Below are positions 7,914-23,941 of a DNA stretch of 64,000 nt, one piece after another; the stretch's first letter is position 1; each line of letters starts with the position of its first letter. Origin of the DNA: Orrella dioscoreae (lineage in GTDB: Bacteria; Pseudomonadota; Gammaproteobacteria; Burkholderiales; Burkholderiaceae_B); NCBI RefSeq assembly GCF_900089455.2, contig NZ_LT907988.1, positions 992,001 to 1,056,000 on the forward strand, in the 5' to 3' direction. The notes beneath the pieces were generated by a model that made no database searches, was not told the DNA's origin, and worked only from the letters and a program-made list of their open reading frames with translations. A program made the translations under genes and the position numbers.

Positions 7914-8666
7914 ATGCAAACGCTACGCTCCATTCGCTCGCGCACCCTTCTGGCAAGCGCGATCCTCGCCCTGGCCGCGGCCGTGCCCGCCGCGCACGCC
8001 CAGGACCGTGGCGCCGATGAGCGCGGTCCGCGCGCCGAATCGCGCCAGCCCGAACTCACGCTGCAGGCCCAGGCTGTCTCAGAAGTGGTGCAGGACACAG
8101 TCACGCTGACGCTCGCCGTCGAAATCGAAGGCGCGGACCAGGCCAGCGTGGGCAAGAAACTGACCGCGGCGCTCAATGAGTCCATGGCCCAGGTCAAGGG
8201 CGACAAGGACGTGAAGGCGCGCAACGGCGCCTACCGCATCTGGGCCAACACCAACCGCGATGGCAAGGTCACCGGCTGGCATGGCCGCGTCGAGCTGCTG
8301 CTCGAGTCGAAGAACTTCGAGGCGGCGTCGACCCTGGCCAGCAAGATCTCCGCGCGCATGCCCATTGCCGGCATCGGCTTCTCCCTGTCTGAAGAGGCCC
8401 GCGCCCAGGAAGAAAAGCGTCTGCTGACCGAGGCGGCGAATGCGTTCCGCGAGCGGGCCCTGGCGGCCGCGACGGCCTTCGGCTTCAAGGGCTACCGGAT
8501 CCGCAAGCTGGACCTGAGCGGCAGCGGTGCGCAATATGTCGTTGCCGCGCGCCCGCGCGCGGCCATGATGGCATCGGCTTCCCTGTCCAAGGAGGCCGAT
8601 GTGTCGCTGGAAGCCGACACCGTGACGGTGACGGTCTCGGTCAACGGGACGGTTTTCCTGCAGTAA
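7914..8666 (+). CDS. SIMPL-domain (DUF541) periplasmic protein
   Basis: A 250-residue protein with a signal peptide at residues 1-29, cleaved after AHA, then a SIMPL/DUF541 domain ([20 protein letters not shown] at its start, a C-terminal [15 protein letters not shown] strand). Bacterial SIMPL proteins are periplasmic or outer-membrane-associated (YggE, BP26) and poorly understood; YggE is linked to oxidative-stress tolerance. The start at 7914 was chosen because AAAGGGA lies just upstream and a signal peptide follows at once. The frame upstream runs into 6S RNA. Its last 26 bases overlap the convergent lgt gene. Confidence 0.85.
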   Translation: MQTLRSIRSRTLLASAILALAAAVPAAHAQDRGADERGPRAESRQPELTLQAQAVSEVVQDTVTLTLAVEIEGADQASVGKKLTAALNESMAQVKGDKDVKARNGAYRIWANTNRDGKVTGWHGRVELLLESKNFEAASTLASKISARMPIAGIGFSLSEEARAQEEKRLLTEAANAFRERALAAATAFGFKGYRIRKLDLSGSGAQYVVAARPRAAMMASASLSKEADVSLEADTVTVTVSVNGTVFLQ

Positions 8667-9426
8667 ACAGGAACAGCGCGAGCCCGCCGATCATCATCGG
8701 CAGCGACAGCCACTGGCCCATGCTCAGGCCGCCGGCCAGCAGGCCGAGGAAGCTGTCGGGCTCGCGCGTGAACTCCACCATGAAGCGGAAGAAGCCGTAG
8801 CCCATCACGAACACGGCGCATACCTGGCCGGTGGGGCGCGGCTTGCGGGCGAACAGCCAGACGATCACGAACAGGGCCAGGCCTTCCAGCCCCATCTGGT
8901 AGAGCTGCGAGGGGTGGCGGGCGACGCCGTCGCCGGTCTGGGGAAACACCATTCCCCAGGGCAGGGTCGTTGGACGGCCCCACAGCTCGCCATTGATGAA
9001 GTTGCCCAGCCGCCCCGCGGCCAGGGCCAGCGGAATGAGCGGCGCCACGAAGTCGCCCACTTCCAGGGGGCGGTAGCCGCGCTTGCGGGCGAACAGCCAC
9101 AGCATGGCGATCACGCCCAGCAGGCCGCCGTGGAAGGCCATGCCGCCTTCCCACAAATAGAAGATCTCCAGCGGGTGGCTCAGGTAGTAGCTGGGCTTGT
9201 AGAACAGCACATAGCCCAGGCGCCCGCCGGCGATCACGCCCACCACGCCATAGAAGATGATGTCCTCCAGGTCGCGCATCGTCATGCGGGTCATGCCCCG
9301 CTTGATGCGCCAGCGGCCCAGCACCCAGGCCAGCGCGAAGCCGGTCAGGTACATCAGGCCATACCAGTGGATGGCCAGCGGGCCGATCTGGATCGCGATG
9401 GGGTCGAATTGCGGATAGCGCAGCAT
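8641..9426 (-). CDS. lgt: Phosphatidylglycerol-prolipoprotein diacylglyceryl transferase
   Basis: A 261-residue inner-membrane enzyme that moves diacylglycerol from phosphatidylglycerol to the lipobox cysteine of prolipoproteins, the first step of lipoprotein maturation. The Lgt signature [13 protein letters not shown] is at residues 138-150 and the conserved MAFHGGLLG (His99) lies before it, with about seven membrane segments overall. The ATG at 9426 fits the usual [12 protein letters not shown] start. Five codons upstream another ATG is possible. The region shared with ilvD (9427-9543) contains a leftward -10-like TATTAT (plus-strand 9456-9461). Confidence 0.95.
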   Translation of the reverse strand: MLRYPQFDPIAIQIGPLAIHWYGLMYLTGFALAWVLGRWRIKRGMTRMTMRDLEDIIFYGVVGVIAGGRLGYVLFYKPSYYLSHPLEIFYLWEGGMAFHGGLLGVIAMLWLFARKRGYRPLEVGDFVAPLIPLALAAGRLGNFINGELWGRPTTLPWGMVFPQTGDGVARHPSQLYQMGLEGLALFVIVWLFARKPRPTGQVCAVFVMGYGFFRFMVEFTREPDSFLGLLAGGLSMGQWLSLPMMIGGLALFLFTAGKPSR

Positions 9427-9543
9427 GGCGGGTAGACACAAAAGAAAGATGGCCGATAATAACCGCTGCCCTTTTCGCCGTTACCGTGACCATCACCCCC
9501 GGGCTTGCCCGGCAGGATAAGTTAAGTAAAAAGGAAGAGACGC

Positions 9544-11221
<1,678 letters not shown>

Positions 11222-11232
<11 letters not shown>

Positions 11233-11557
11233 AATCTGGATGGGCACGGTGCTGCTTGCAGCACCGATGTGGGTGGGGGCGCAGGCCCTCGATGGCACGG
11301 CACTGGCACAGAAGAATCGCTGCCTGGCCTGTCATCAGGTGGATGCCAAGCGGGTGGGGCCGTCGTTCCGGGCCGTCGCCGAGCGTTTTGCCGGCAAGGG
11401 CGAGGATGCCGCCACCCTCGATTACCTGGCGCAATCCATCCGCAAGGGGGGCCGCGCGCGCTGGGGAGCGGTGCCCATGCCTGCCCAGCCCCATGTCAGC
11501 GAGCAGGATGCGCTTGACCTCGCGCGCTGGATCCTGACCCTGCCGCCGCCGGGCTGA
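11222..11557 (+). CDS. Small class I cytochrome c
   Basis: A 111-residue protein with a signal peptide ([20 protein letters not shown]), then [20 protein letters not shown]: heme-binding CxxCH at residues 34-38. The distal ligand is probably the Met in GAVPMPAQP. This is a cytochrome c-551/c-552 type electron carrier, exported and given heme in the periplasm. The ATG at 11222 overlaps ilvD by 11 bases; a second in-frame ATG 18 bases later also gives a usable signal peptide. Its partner oxidase or reductase is not in the window. Confidence 0.85.
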
Positions 11558-11655
11558 TCCTGGCGGGCGGGGCGCCAGCCATTGATTTGGCCAACCCCGG
11601 CCCCACATGATTCAGTGCCGGAGCCCTTCAGGCAGACATATATATAGGAGCCGCC

Positions 11656-12204
11656 ATGTCCGTGTCCTCTTCCTCCTCGCAGGTCGCCGTCTTCGGTGGT
11701 GGCTGCTTCTGGTGCGTCGAAGCCGTCTTCAAGCCCCTGAAAGGCGTCGTCTCGGTAACCTCGGGCTATAGCGGCGGGCATGTCGACCACCCGACCTATG
11801 AACAGGTCTGCGGCAAGGGCACTGGCCATATCGAGGTGGCGCGCATCGAATTCGACCCGTCGGTGGTCTCCTACGACACCCTGCTGGAAGTCTTCTTTGC
11901 CACGCACGACCCCACCACGCAGGATCGCCAGGGCAATGATGTCGGTCCCCAGTACCGCTCGGCCATCTTCTGGCAGGACGACGCCCAGCGCGAGTCGGCC
12001 CAGGAGGCCATCGACCGCCTGACCCGCGAAGACGTCTTCGGCGCGCCCCTCGTCACCGAGCTGCGGGCGCCTGCCCCCTTCTGGCCCGCCGAGCCTGAGC
12101 ACGACGACTATTACGCGCGCCATCCCCAGCAGGGCTACTGCCAGTTCGTCATTGCGCCCAAGGTGGCCAAGCTGCGCAAACAGTTCCAGGACAAGTTGGC
12201 CTAG
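11656..12204 (+). CDS. msrA: Peptide-methionine (S)-S-oxide reductase
   Basis: A 182-residue MsrA with the catalytic GGGCFWC motif (active Cys17) and the downstream GPQYRSAIFW and YCQFVIAPK segments. It repairs methionine-S-sulfoxide in proteins and free methionine. No signal peptide is seen. An ATAGGAG ribosome site sits 7 bases before the ATG, preceded by an alternating TA tract that may include a -10 element. A terminator follows at 12229-12258. Confidence 0.95.
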   Translation: MSVSSSSSQVAVFGGGCFWCVEAVFKPLKGVVSVTSGYSGGHVDHPTYEQVCGKGTGHIEVARIEFDPSVVSYDTLLEVFFATHDPTTQDRQGNDVGPQYRSAIFWQDDAQRESAQEAIDRLTREDVFGAPLVTELRAPAPFWPAEPEHDDYYARHPQQGYCQFVIAPKVAKLRKQFQDKLA

Positions 12205-12228
12205 GCGGATCCGTCACCGTCATTCGTA

Positions 12229-12258
12229 GAGGGGGCCTGAGGGGCCCCTTCTTTTTTG
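12229..12258 (+). terminator. Rho-independent terminator of msrA
   Basis: A GGGGCC / GGCCCC stem with a short TGAGG loop is followed by TTCTTTTTT. It isolates msrA from the rRNA operon region. Confidence 0.8.
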
Positions 12259-12372
12259 GTGAGGGGCTTCTTCTGTATTAGGGGTGCCTATATAGATAGA
12301 GATGGTCTATCCATAGAGGGGGAGGGCTGCCAGGAATAGGGGGAAATCCACGAATTTCCTCTTTTTTGGTGT

Positions 12373-12407
12373 TTGACTTGCAAAGTGCAAAAAAAGGGTG
12401 CTATAGT
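12373..12407 (+). promoter_or_regulatory. rrn promoter P1 (candidate)
   Basis: TTGCAA at 12378-12383 is separated by 18 bases, including a seven-A run, from TATAGT at 12402-12407. A closer -35 consensus TTGACT (12373-12378) overlaps it but would be 23 bases away. A GC-rich CGCCCCCTCG discriminator-like segment follows, as expected for a stringently controlled promoter. Confidence 0.6.
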
Positions 12408-12500
12408 TCGCCCCCTCGCAACACGACACGCAAGTTGTTCTGCAACAAAAGTGTGGTTGTTGGGGGTGAGGTGGGTGGGGTGCTTAAGCGAAAACGCGGT

Positions 12501-12533
12501 GCGCCACACAAACTAAAAAAGTTGTGTTATAGT
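12501..12533 (+). promoter_or_regulatory. rrn promoter P2 (candidate, weak -35)
   Basis: TATAGT at 12528-12533 lies in the same downstream context as P1 (TATAGTT then CTCG or CTCGG and CAACACGA). No good -35 hexamer is present at the right spacing. The interval contains a near-dyad ACACAAACT / AAGTTGTGT. Confidence 0.4.
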
Positions 12534-12683
12534 TTCGGGCTCGGCAACACGAACTGATTAAGGGTTAACCCTGATGAGTTCGGCGAGTCGGGAAGCGAGA
12601 AGAAGCGAGGCGGCGTAAGCCAAATCGATTTTTCGGGAAGTCAGTGGTTGGCGTTGTTAGGCTTAAGTCAAAACGCAAACGAC

Positions 12684-12712
12684 TTGACAAACGAAAAAAA
12701 CTGCTTCATAAT
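12684..12712 (+). promoter_or_regulatory. rrn promoter P3 (strongest candidate)
   Basis: A perfect -35 TTGACA (12684-12689), a 17-base spacer with a seven-A run, and CATAAT (12707-12712). It is the best sigma70 promoter in the region and lies about 300 bases before the 16S start. Confidence 0.75.
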
Positions 12713-12807
12713 CTCGTTTCTCTGCTGCTGAAACAGCAGGCGACGCGAAAGCAGCGCTACTGAGTCAGAAGCGAAGTTGATAGCAGTAACGACCGCAAGG
12801 TCACCGT

Positions 12808-12820
12808 TCTTTAACAACTA
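12808..12820 (+). promoter_or_regulatory. rrn leader boxA antitermination site
   Basis: GTTCTTTAACAAC closely matches the boxA consensus TGCTCTTTAACAA, which binds NusB-S10 to load the rRNA antitermination complex. A second copy lies before 23S at 14953. Confidence 0.75.
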
Positions 12821-13012
12821 AACAGCCGATAAGTGTGGGCGCTTGGAATGAGTGCGCGTGCCAACGATTCAGCTTGCTGGATTGGTGGCTAGCCAACTAA
12901 ATCAAGTGCTCACTTAATGAAGTAAGGTTTTTTAAACCTCACTTCCTTTGAGTAGCAGCGACGTATGACCGGCCTTCTTCGGAGGGTTGTTAATACGGAA
13001 ATTACAGAGATT

Positions 13013-14543
<1,531 letters not shown>

Positions 14544-14668
14544 AAGAGCGAAGTGCACGAAGCGAAAGCGTCCACGCTTATCGGTTGTTGTTTGATTGGT
14601 TAGTTTGTTGACCGGGGTTAGAGAGATCTTTCTCTGGCGATGGGCTGGGTTGCTGGTCCTAACGGTTT

Positions 14669-14745
14669 GGGTCTGTAGCTCAGTCGGTTAGAGCACCGTC
14701 TTGATAAGGCGGGGGTCGTTGGTTCGAATCCAACCAGACCCACCA
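14669..14745 (+). tRNA. tRNA-Ile (GAU)
   Basis: A 77-nt cloverleaf with encoded CCA. The acceptor GGGTCTG pairs with CAGACCC, the anticodon GAT is at 14703-14705, and the T arm GGTTCGAATCC is standard. It sits in the 16S-23S spacer, as in most rrn operons. Confidence 0.97.
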
Positions 14746-14785
14746 TCGAGTGTTTCTGGTCCTGGGTTCAGGATTGGGATGCTCC

Positions 14786-14861
14786 GGGGGATTAGCTCAG
14801 CTGGGAGAGCACCTGCTTTGCAAGCAGGGGGTCGTCGGTTCGATCCCGTCATCCTCCACCA
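14786..14861 (+). tRNA. tRNA-Ala (UGC)
   Basis: A 76-nt cloverleaf with encoded CCA. The acceptor GGGGGAT pairs with ATCCTCC, the anticodon TGC is at 14819-14821 in the loop of CCTGC/GCAGG, and the T loop is GGTTCGATCCC. Second spacer tRNA of the operon. Confidence 0.97.
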
Positions 14862-14899
14862 CTACAAATTAATCAATTGGCACGACATTGGATGTGAGT

Positions 14900-14965
14900 C
14901 CAACTGTCAGCGTTTACTGAATGCTGACAGTTGGGTTTATCCCAACGGCTGTTTTGTTCTTTAAC
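14900..14965 (+). promoter_or_regulatory. Spacer hairpin and second boxA before 23S rRNA
   Basis: A perfect 12-bp stem (CCAACTGTCAGC 14900-14911 / GCTGACAGTTGG 14923-14934) is followed by GTTCTTTAACAAT at 14953-14965, the boxA of the 23S unit. The sequence from here to 15153 is otherwise spacer containing the 5' strand of the 23S processing stem (AGTATCAGCGT pairs with ACGCTGATAGT downstream of 23S). Confidence 0.7.
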
Positions 14966-15153
14966 AATCTGGAAGAAGCACAACGAAGTGTGTTTGATTG
15001 GTAGATGCTTAGGCATCGACGATTAGACACGGGTTGTGATTGCATTAATAGTTCAAGTTCTCAAGGATTTGGCGCAAGCCGAATCTTGCTTTGAAACTTA
15101 TGAACGGCACAAACGCTACAAAGTATCAGCGTCTTATAGCCGACATGGTTATA

Positions 15154-18035
<2,882 letters not shown>

Positions 18036-18221
18036 ATAACCCTGGCGGTTAAACGCTGATAGTTATAGCGACAGTGTCGTTCAAAACTCAAAACTTGCTG
18101 CACCGTCTGCAGCAAGCCAACAATCCCAATTCGTTGTCTCAGGCCCAGCCTGAAACACACTTCAATACGCTTCTTCCCAGATTGGATGTGACGCCCTGAA
18201 CCGCGACACATCAAACAGTTA

Positions 18222-18337
18222 CGCCTGACGACCATAGCAAGGTGGTACCACTCCTTCCCATCCCGAACAGGACAGTGAAACGCCTTCGCGCCGATGATAG
18301 TGGACGGACGTCTGTGAAAGTAGGTCATTGTCAGGCT
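18222..18337 (+). rRNA. rrf: 5S ribosomal RNA
   Basis: A 5S rRNA of about 116 nt with the terminal helix GCCTGAC / GTCAGGC and the conserved CCCATCCCGAACAGG and GTGAAACGCC segments. About 186 bases separate it from 23S, and a terminator follows at once. Confidence 0.95.
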
Positions 18338-18346
18338 CTTATCCCC

Positions 18347-18384
18347 AAAACCCCATCCGGTCAACCGGATGGGGTTTTGCTTTT
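18347..18384 (+). terminator. rRNA operon terminator
   Basis: A perfect 14-bp stem (AAAACCCCATCCGG / CCGGATGGGGTTTT) with a TCAA loop is followed by GCTTTT. It lies 10 bases after 5S rRNA. Confidence 0.93.
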
Positions 18385-18533
18385 GGGCGACCAGATCTCG
18401 GGCCAATGCGGCGGCCCCGCGCTTGCCAGATTACGTTGCAATCTTCTGCCCAAGCCTCGCCATGTCTGTGCGCCGCGGTGGCGCGGTGCGGTAAGATGAT
18501 GGTTGATCTGAGGCTTCACGGAGTTCTGCTGAG

Positions 18534-18905
18534 ATGACTGATACGCTGCAACCCCCCGAGCAACCTGGTGGCGGCCTGTCGCTGCGCACCCTGACCCATG
18601 TGGCCTATGGCCTTTTTGCATTGGGGTTCGTGACTGCCGGTTTTCTCGGTGTCGCAACGCTGGCGGCGGTGGTGCTGCTGTATCTGAAGCGGCAGGACAC
18701 GGCGGGCACCTACTATTCCGCGCACTTCGACTGGCTGTTGGCCACCTTTTGGTGGGGCCTCTTGTGGCTGGCCATCAGCGGCCTGCTGACCATGATCTTC
18801 ATCGGCTGGGCCGGCGTCCTGGCAACGGTCATCTGGGTGCTTTACCGCCTGCTCAAGGGCTGGCTCTCCCTGATGGACGGCCGCGCGCCTGCTGCCTACG
18901 AATAA
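18534..18905 (+). CDS. Small membrane protein, DUF4870/Tic20-like
   Basis: A 123-residue integral membrane protein with three or four hydrophobic segments (about 24-50, 67-88 and 92-112). The SAHFDWLLATFWWGLLW and VIWVLYRLLKGWLSLMDGR segments are typical of DUF4870-type proteins common in Betaproteobacteria. Function is unknown. It begins at an ATG 149 bases after the rRNA terminator with a GGAG about 10 bases upstream, and is followed by its own terminator, so it is probably monocistronic. Confidence 0.8.
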   Translation: MTDTLQPPEQPGGGLSLRTLTHVAYGLFALGFVTAGFLGVATLAAVVLLYLKRQDTAGTYYSAHFDWLLATFWWGLLWLAISGLLTMIFIGWAGVLATVIWVLYRLLKGWLSLMDGRAPAAYE

Positions 18906-18950
18906 GCAAGAACACCGCGTCACAGGGTGGTTTTCCTGGCTTGACCCCTT

Positions 18951-18987
18951 CGGCCGCACTTCGCAAGAAGTGTGGCCGTTGTCTTTT
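18951..18987 (+). terminator. Terminator of the DUF4870-like gene
   Basis: A 12-bp stem CGGCCGCACTTC / GAAGTGTGGCCG (one G-U pair) with a GCAA tetraloop is followed by TTGTCTTTT, 46 bases past the stop. Confidence 0.85.
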
Positions 18988-19265
18988 GAGGCGGGCGAAT
19001 GACTGATGTGCGTGCCAGCGCTCGCGGCCGCAGATACGACTCGAGACAATTTCGATGAAAACGCGGGAAAGTTTGAGCTGGCGCCAGTGTGGGAGCCAAT
19101 GAAAAACAGCGATGAAGGCCGGCCTTCGTGGTGATGCGCGGGACGCCGTTCCAAATGGAACACCGGGAAAACGGCTGCGATCGCAGGCCGTTACCCTGTC
19201 CGGCATTGCTTGGTGGGAGACACCAGGCGAGAAGCGCGTGGACGCTGCGCGAGCGTCCGCGCGGA
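18988..19265. other. Intergenic space between convergent genes; GC-rich hairpin at its right end
   Basis: Together with the terminator this is a 360-bp gap without a convincing gene. At 19235-19263 a 12-bp stem CGCGTGGACGCT / AGCGTCCGCGCG closes a 5-nt loop immediately beyond the SWIB gene stop. On the minus strand it is followed by CTTCTC rather than a U run, so it is a possible, not certain, terminator for that gene. Confidence 0.5.
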
Positions 19266-19538
19266 TTACTTCAAGTGCGCGTTGACCAGCTTGGTCAGCT
19301 CGAACATCGAGACCTGGTCCTTGCCGAACAGCGGGCGCAGCTTGGCATCGGCGTTGATGTTGCGGCGGTTGCTCGCGTCTTGCAGGTTGTGCTTCTTGAT
19401 GTAATCCCAGATCTTCTTGGTGACCTCGGTGCGCGGCACGGCTTCCGGGCCGATAACCGCTGCCAGCGTTTCGCTGGGGGTCAGGGGCTTCATGAAGGCG
19501 GCGTTGGGCTTGCGCGCGGAAGTGGAGGGTGTGGCCAT
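19266..19538 (-). CDS. SWIB/MDM2-domain protein
   Basis: A 90-residue protein that is almost a single SWIB domain: PLTPSETLAAVIGPEAVPRT, then EVTKKIWDYIKKHNLQD and LRPLFGKDQVSMFELTKLVNAHLK. SWIB is best known from eukaryotic SWI/SNF (BAF60) and MDM2, but stand-alone or topoisomerase-fused copies occur in chlamydiae and many proteobacteria, where the role is not settled; DNA condensation or nucleoid association has been proposed. A basic N-terminal tail (SARKP) precedes the domain. The ATG at 19538 has AAGGAGA at a good distance. The gene is divergent from the amidohydrolase gene. Confidence 0.88.
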   Translation of the reverse strand: MATPSTSARKPNAAFMKPLTPSETLAAVIGPEAVPRTEVTKKIWDYIKKHNLQDASNRRNINADAKLRPLFGKDQVSMFELTKLVNAHLK

Positions 19539-19634
19539 ACGGCTCTCCTTCTCGGCTGGTTGAAAAAAGTCCTGCGGGCGCAGCATAACGTGTCTGCCTG
19601 GGAAAGACAAAGGCATTTATCCTCGGTAACGCTC

Positions 19635-19640
19635 TACAAT
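19635..19640 (+). promoter_or_regulatory. -10 element upstream of the M20 amidohydrolase gene (candidate)
   Basis: TACAAT lies 41 bases before the chosen ATG in the divergent SWIB/amidohydrolase intergenic region. The matching -35 region (around GGCATT, 19612) is poor. Confidence 0.4.
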
Positions 19641-19681
19641 GGAAACCTCATATTTCCAGGCACTTGGGGGTGTCCCGCCCT

Positions 19682-20869
19682 ATGCTTCCACGCTCTCCGC
19701 TGGAGTCGATCCGGCTGTTCCATGACGAGTTGACCGCGTTGCGGCGTGATCTCCATGCCCATCCGGAATTGGGCTTTGAAGAGGTCCGTACATCGGGCAT
19801 CGTGGCCGGCGCGCTGGAGGCCCTGGGCATCGAGGTCCACCGCGGCATCGGCAAGACGGGCGTGGTGGGCGTCATCCGAGGCCAGCGTTGCGACAGCGGC
19901 AAGATGATCGGCCTGCGCGCCGACATGGATGCGTTGGCGCTGACCGAGAACAACGACTTCGCCCATCGCTCCAGCAAGTCCGGCCTGATGCACGCCTGTG
20001 GGCATGATGGCCACACGGCCATCCTGCTGGGCGCTGCGCGCTATCTTTCCATGACGCGCCGTTTCGACGGCACGGTCGCGCTGATCTTCCAGCCGGCGGA
20101 AGAGGGGCGCGGTGGTGCAAGGGCCATGCTGGACGACGGCCTGTTCGATACCTTCCCCTGCGATGCGATCTATGCCTTGCACAACTGGCCGGGCTTGCCG
20201 GCGGGCACCATCGGCATCAATCCGGGTCCGATGATGGCGGCGGCCGATCGATTCGAGATCACCATTACCGGTGTCGGCGGCCACGGCGCGCATCCTTACC
20301 AGACTGTCGACCCTGTCCTGGTGGCGGGCCATCTGATCACCGCGCTGCAGTCCATCGTGTCGCGCAACCTGAATCCCCTGGATTCGGCGGTTCTGTCGGT
20401 GGGGTCCATCCAGGCCGGGCACCCGGAGGCGATGAGCGTTATCCCGCGCGAGGCGCGCATGGTGGGCACGGTGCGTACGTTCCGCCGCTCGGTGCAGGAA
20501 ATGGTGGAGGCCCGCATGCGGACCCTGGCGCAGTCGGTGGCCGCGGCGTTCGGCGCCACGGCGGACGTGCAGTACCAGCGTGTGTATCCCGCCACCTTGA
20601 ATACCGCGCCGGAAGCGAATTTCGTTGCCGATCTTGCCACCGAGATGATCGGCAAGGACAAGGTCGTGCGGGATCTCACGCCGTCGATGGGATCCGAGGA
20701 CTTTTCCTTCATGCTGCAGGTTCGCCCCGGTGCGTACTTCCGGCTCGGGCAAGGTGGCGCCGATGCGGGCTGCCTGCTGCACAACCCGCGCTACGATTTC
20801 AACGACGCCGTGATCCCGCTGGGCAGCGCGATGTTTGCCGGCGTGGCCGAACGCAGCATGCCGCTGTAA
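19682..20869 (+). CDS. M20-family amidohydrolase (HipO/IAA-amino acid hydrolase-like)
   Basis: A 395-residue metal-dependent amidase of the M20D group. The metal site is complete: GLRADMDAL, ACGHDGHTA (Cys106, His108) and QPAEEG (Glu140/Glu141). GVGGHGAHPYQTVDPV is the dimerisation-domain signature and PSMGSEDFSFM the C-terminal metal motif. Members hydrolyse N-acyl or N-aroyl amino acids such as hippurate; the substrate is not readable here. The frame also has a TTG six codons earlier; the ATG at 19682 is more likely but has only a weak ribosome site. A paralogue lies at 57689. Confidence 0.9.
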   Translation: MLPRSPLESIRLFHDELTALRRDLHAHPELGFEEVRTSGIVAGALEALGIEVHRGIGKTGVVGVIRGQRCDSGKMIGLRADMDALALTENNDFAHRSSKSGLMHACGHDGHTAILLGAARYLSMTRRFDGTVALIFQPAEEGRGGARAMLDDGLFDTFPCDAIYALHNWPGLPAGTIGINPGPMMAAADRFEITITGVGGHGAHPYQTVDPVLVAGHLITALQSIVSRNLNPLDSAVLSVGSIQAGHPEAMSVIPREARMVGTVRTFRRSVQEMVEARMRTLAQSVAAAFGATADVQYQRVYPATLNTAPEANFVADLATEMIGKDKVVRDLTPSMGSEDFSFMLQVRPGAYFRLGQGGADAGCLLHNPRYDFNDAVIPLGSAMFAGVAERSMPL

Positions 20870-20946
20870 TCCCCTTGCGTCCGTGGATGCGATGGCCTGG
20901 CCGTCGCGTCACGACTCCTGTTTCCTGTTCTGACTGATTGCCTACG

Positions 20947-22001
20947 ATGACTTCCACCTCCCTGACCCTCACGCGTCCCGACGACTGGCACCTGCACCTG
21001 CGTGATGGCGCCGCCCTGGATGCGGTGATTGGCGACACCGCCCGGCAGTTTGCCCGCGCGATCGTGATGCCCAATCTGCGTCCCCCCGTGACGACGACGG
21101 CCCAGGCGTTGGCGTATCGCGAGCGGATCGAGGCGTCGATGGCGCGCGTGGGCATCGACGCCCAGGCGTTCACGCCCTTGATGACGCTGTACCTGACCGA
21201 CAACACGAGCGCGGAAGAAATCACCCGTGCGCGTGAGGCGGGCATCGCGGGGGTGAAGCTGTATCCCGCGGGTGCGACCACGAATTCGGATGCCGGCGTG
21301 ACCGATCTGCTGGGCCGTTGCGCGGGCGCGCTGGCGGAGATGGAACGGGTTGGCATGCCGTTGCTGACGCACGGCGAGGTGACCGACTCGGCCATTGACG
21401 TGTTCGACCGCGAAGCCGTGTTCATCGACCGGGTGATGAGGCCCTTGCGCCGCGCGTTCCCGGCGCTGAAGGTCGTGTTCGAGCACATCACCACGCGCGA
21501 GGGCGCGCAATATGTGCGCGATGCGGAAGGCCCCGTGGCCGCGACCATCACGCCGCAGCACTTGCTGTATAACCGTGGCGCCCTGTTTACCGGCGGCATG
21601 CGTCCGCACTGGTATTGCCTGCCGGTGCTCAAGCGCGAGACCCATCGCGTGGCCCTGCTGGAGGCCGCGACCAGCGGCAGCCCGCGCTTCTTCCTGGGGA
21701 CCGACAGCGCGCCACACGCCAGGCACCTGAAGGAGCATGCCTGTGGCTGCGCCGGCTGCTATACCGCGCTGCATGCGATGGAGCTGTATGCGACGGCCTT
21801 CGACAAGGCGGGCAAGCTGGACAAGCTGGAAGGGTTTGCCAGCCATCACGGCCCGGACTTCTATGGCCTGCCCCGCAACACCGCCACGCTCACGCTGCTG
21901 CGCGAGCCTTTCCAGATTCCCGAGACGGTGCCTTACGGCGACAGCGAACTGGTGCCGCTGGCCGCCGGCGAGACCCTGGACTGGCGCGTCAAGGCCGACG
22001 C

Positions 22002-22005
<4 letters not shown>
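20947..22005 (+). CDS. pyrC: Dihydroorotase
   Basis: A 352-residue class II dihydroorotase, the third step of de novo pyrimidine synthesis (carbamoyl-aspartate to dihydroorotate). The zinc ligands His15 and His17 lie in DDWHLHLRDG; the carbamylated lysine is Lys104 in GVKLYPAG; later HITT and GTDSAPHAR supply further ligands. A TTG three codons upstream is in frame, but the ATG gives the usual PyrC N-terminus. The stop overlaps the convergent uup stop (3 bases shared). Confidence 0.95.
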
Positions 22006-23837
<1,832 letters not shown>

Positions 23838-23927
23838 GCGTATCGGGTCTGGAAAAAAGGAGGGGCGCCGCGAGGCGGCGGCGCCACGACCGCTATTGTC
23901 GCAGGTCACGCGCTGCTCGGCCCAGGC

Positions 23928-23933
23928 TACAAT
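23928..23933 (+). promoter_or_regulatory. rnpB promoter -10 element (candidate)
   Basis: TACAAT lies about 9 bases before the predicted 5' end of RNase P RNA, the right distance for a -10. No good -35 is visible. Confidence 0.5.
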
Positions 23934-23941
23934 GCCCGCGC

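Larger units (their letters stand above)
12259..13012 (+). promoter_or_regulatory. rRNA operon promoter and leader region
   Basis: This 754-bp stretch has no gene. It holds, in order: a dyad GATAGA-N5-TCTATC (12295-12311); a short AT-stem hairpin with T run (12342-12367); three AT-rich promoter-like modules (P1 to P3, listed separately); the palindrome AGGGTTAACCCT (12561-12572); a CTGCTG/CAGCAG hairpin (12722-12739) just after P3; a boxA antitermination site (12808-12820); and a hairpin GAAGTAAGGTTT / AAACCTCACTTC (12919-12945) before the 16S start. The arrangement of several promoters plus a boxA is typical of rRNA operons. Confidence 0.8.

Noticed and set aside
12366-12557. A 63-codon frame in the rRNA leader
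   Set aside because: It covers the P1 and P2 promoter modules, has no ribosome site and no protein-like composition.
19128-19733. A 201-codon plus-strand frame over the SWIB gene
   Set aside because: Antisense to the SWIB gene and its ribosome site, with no motif.
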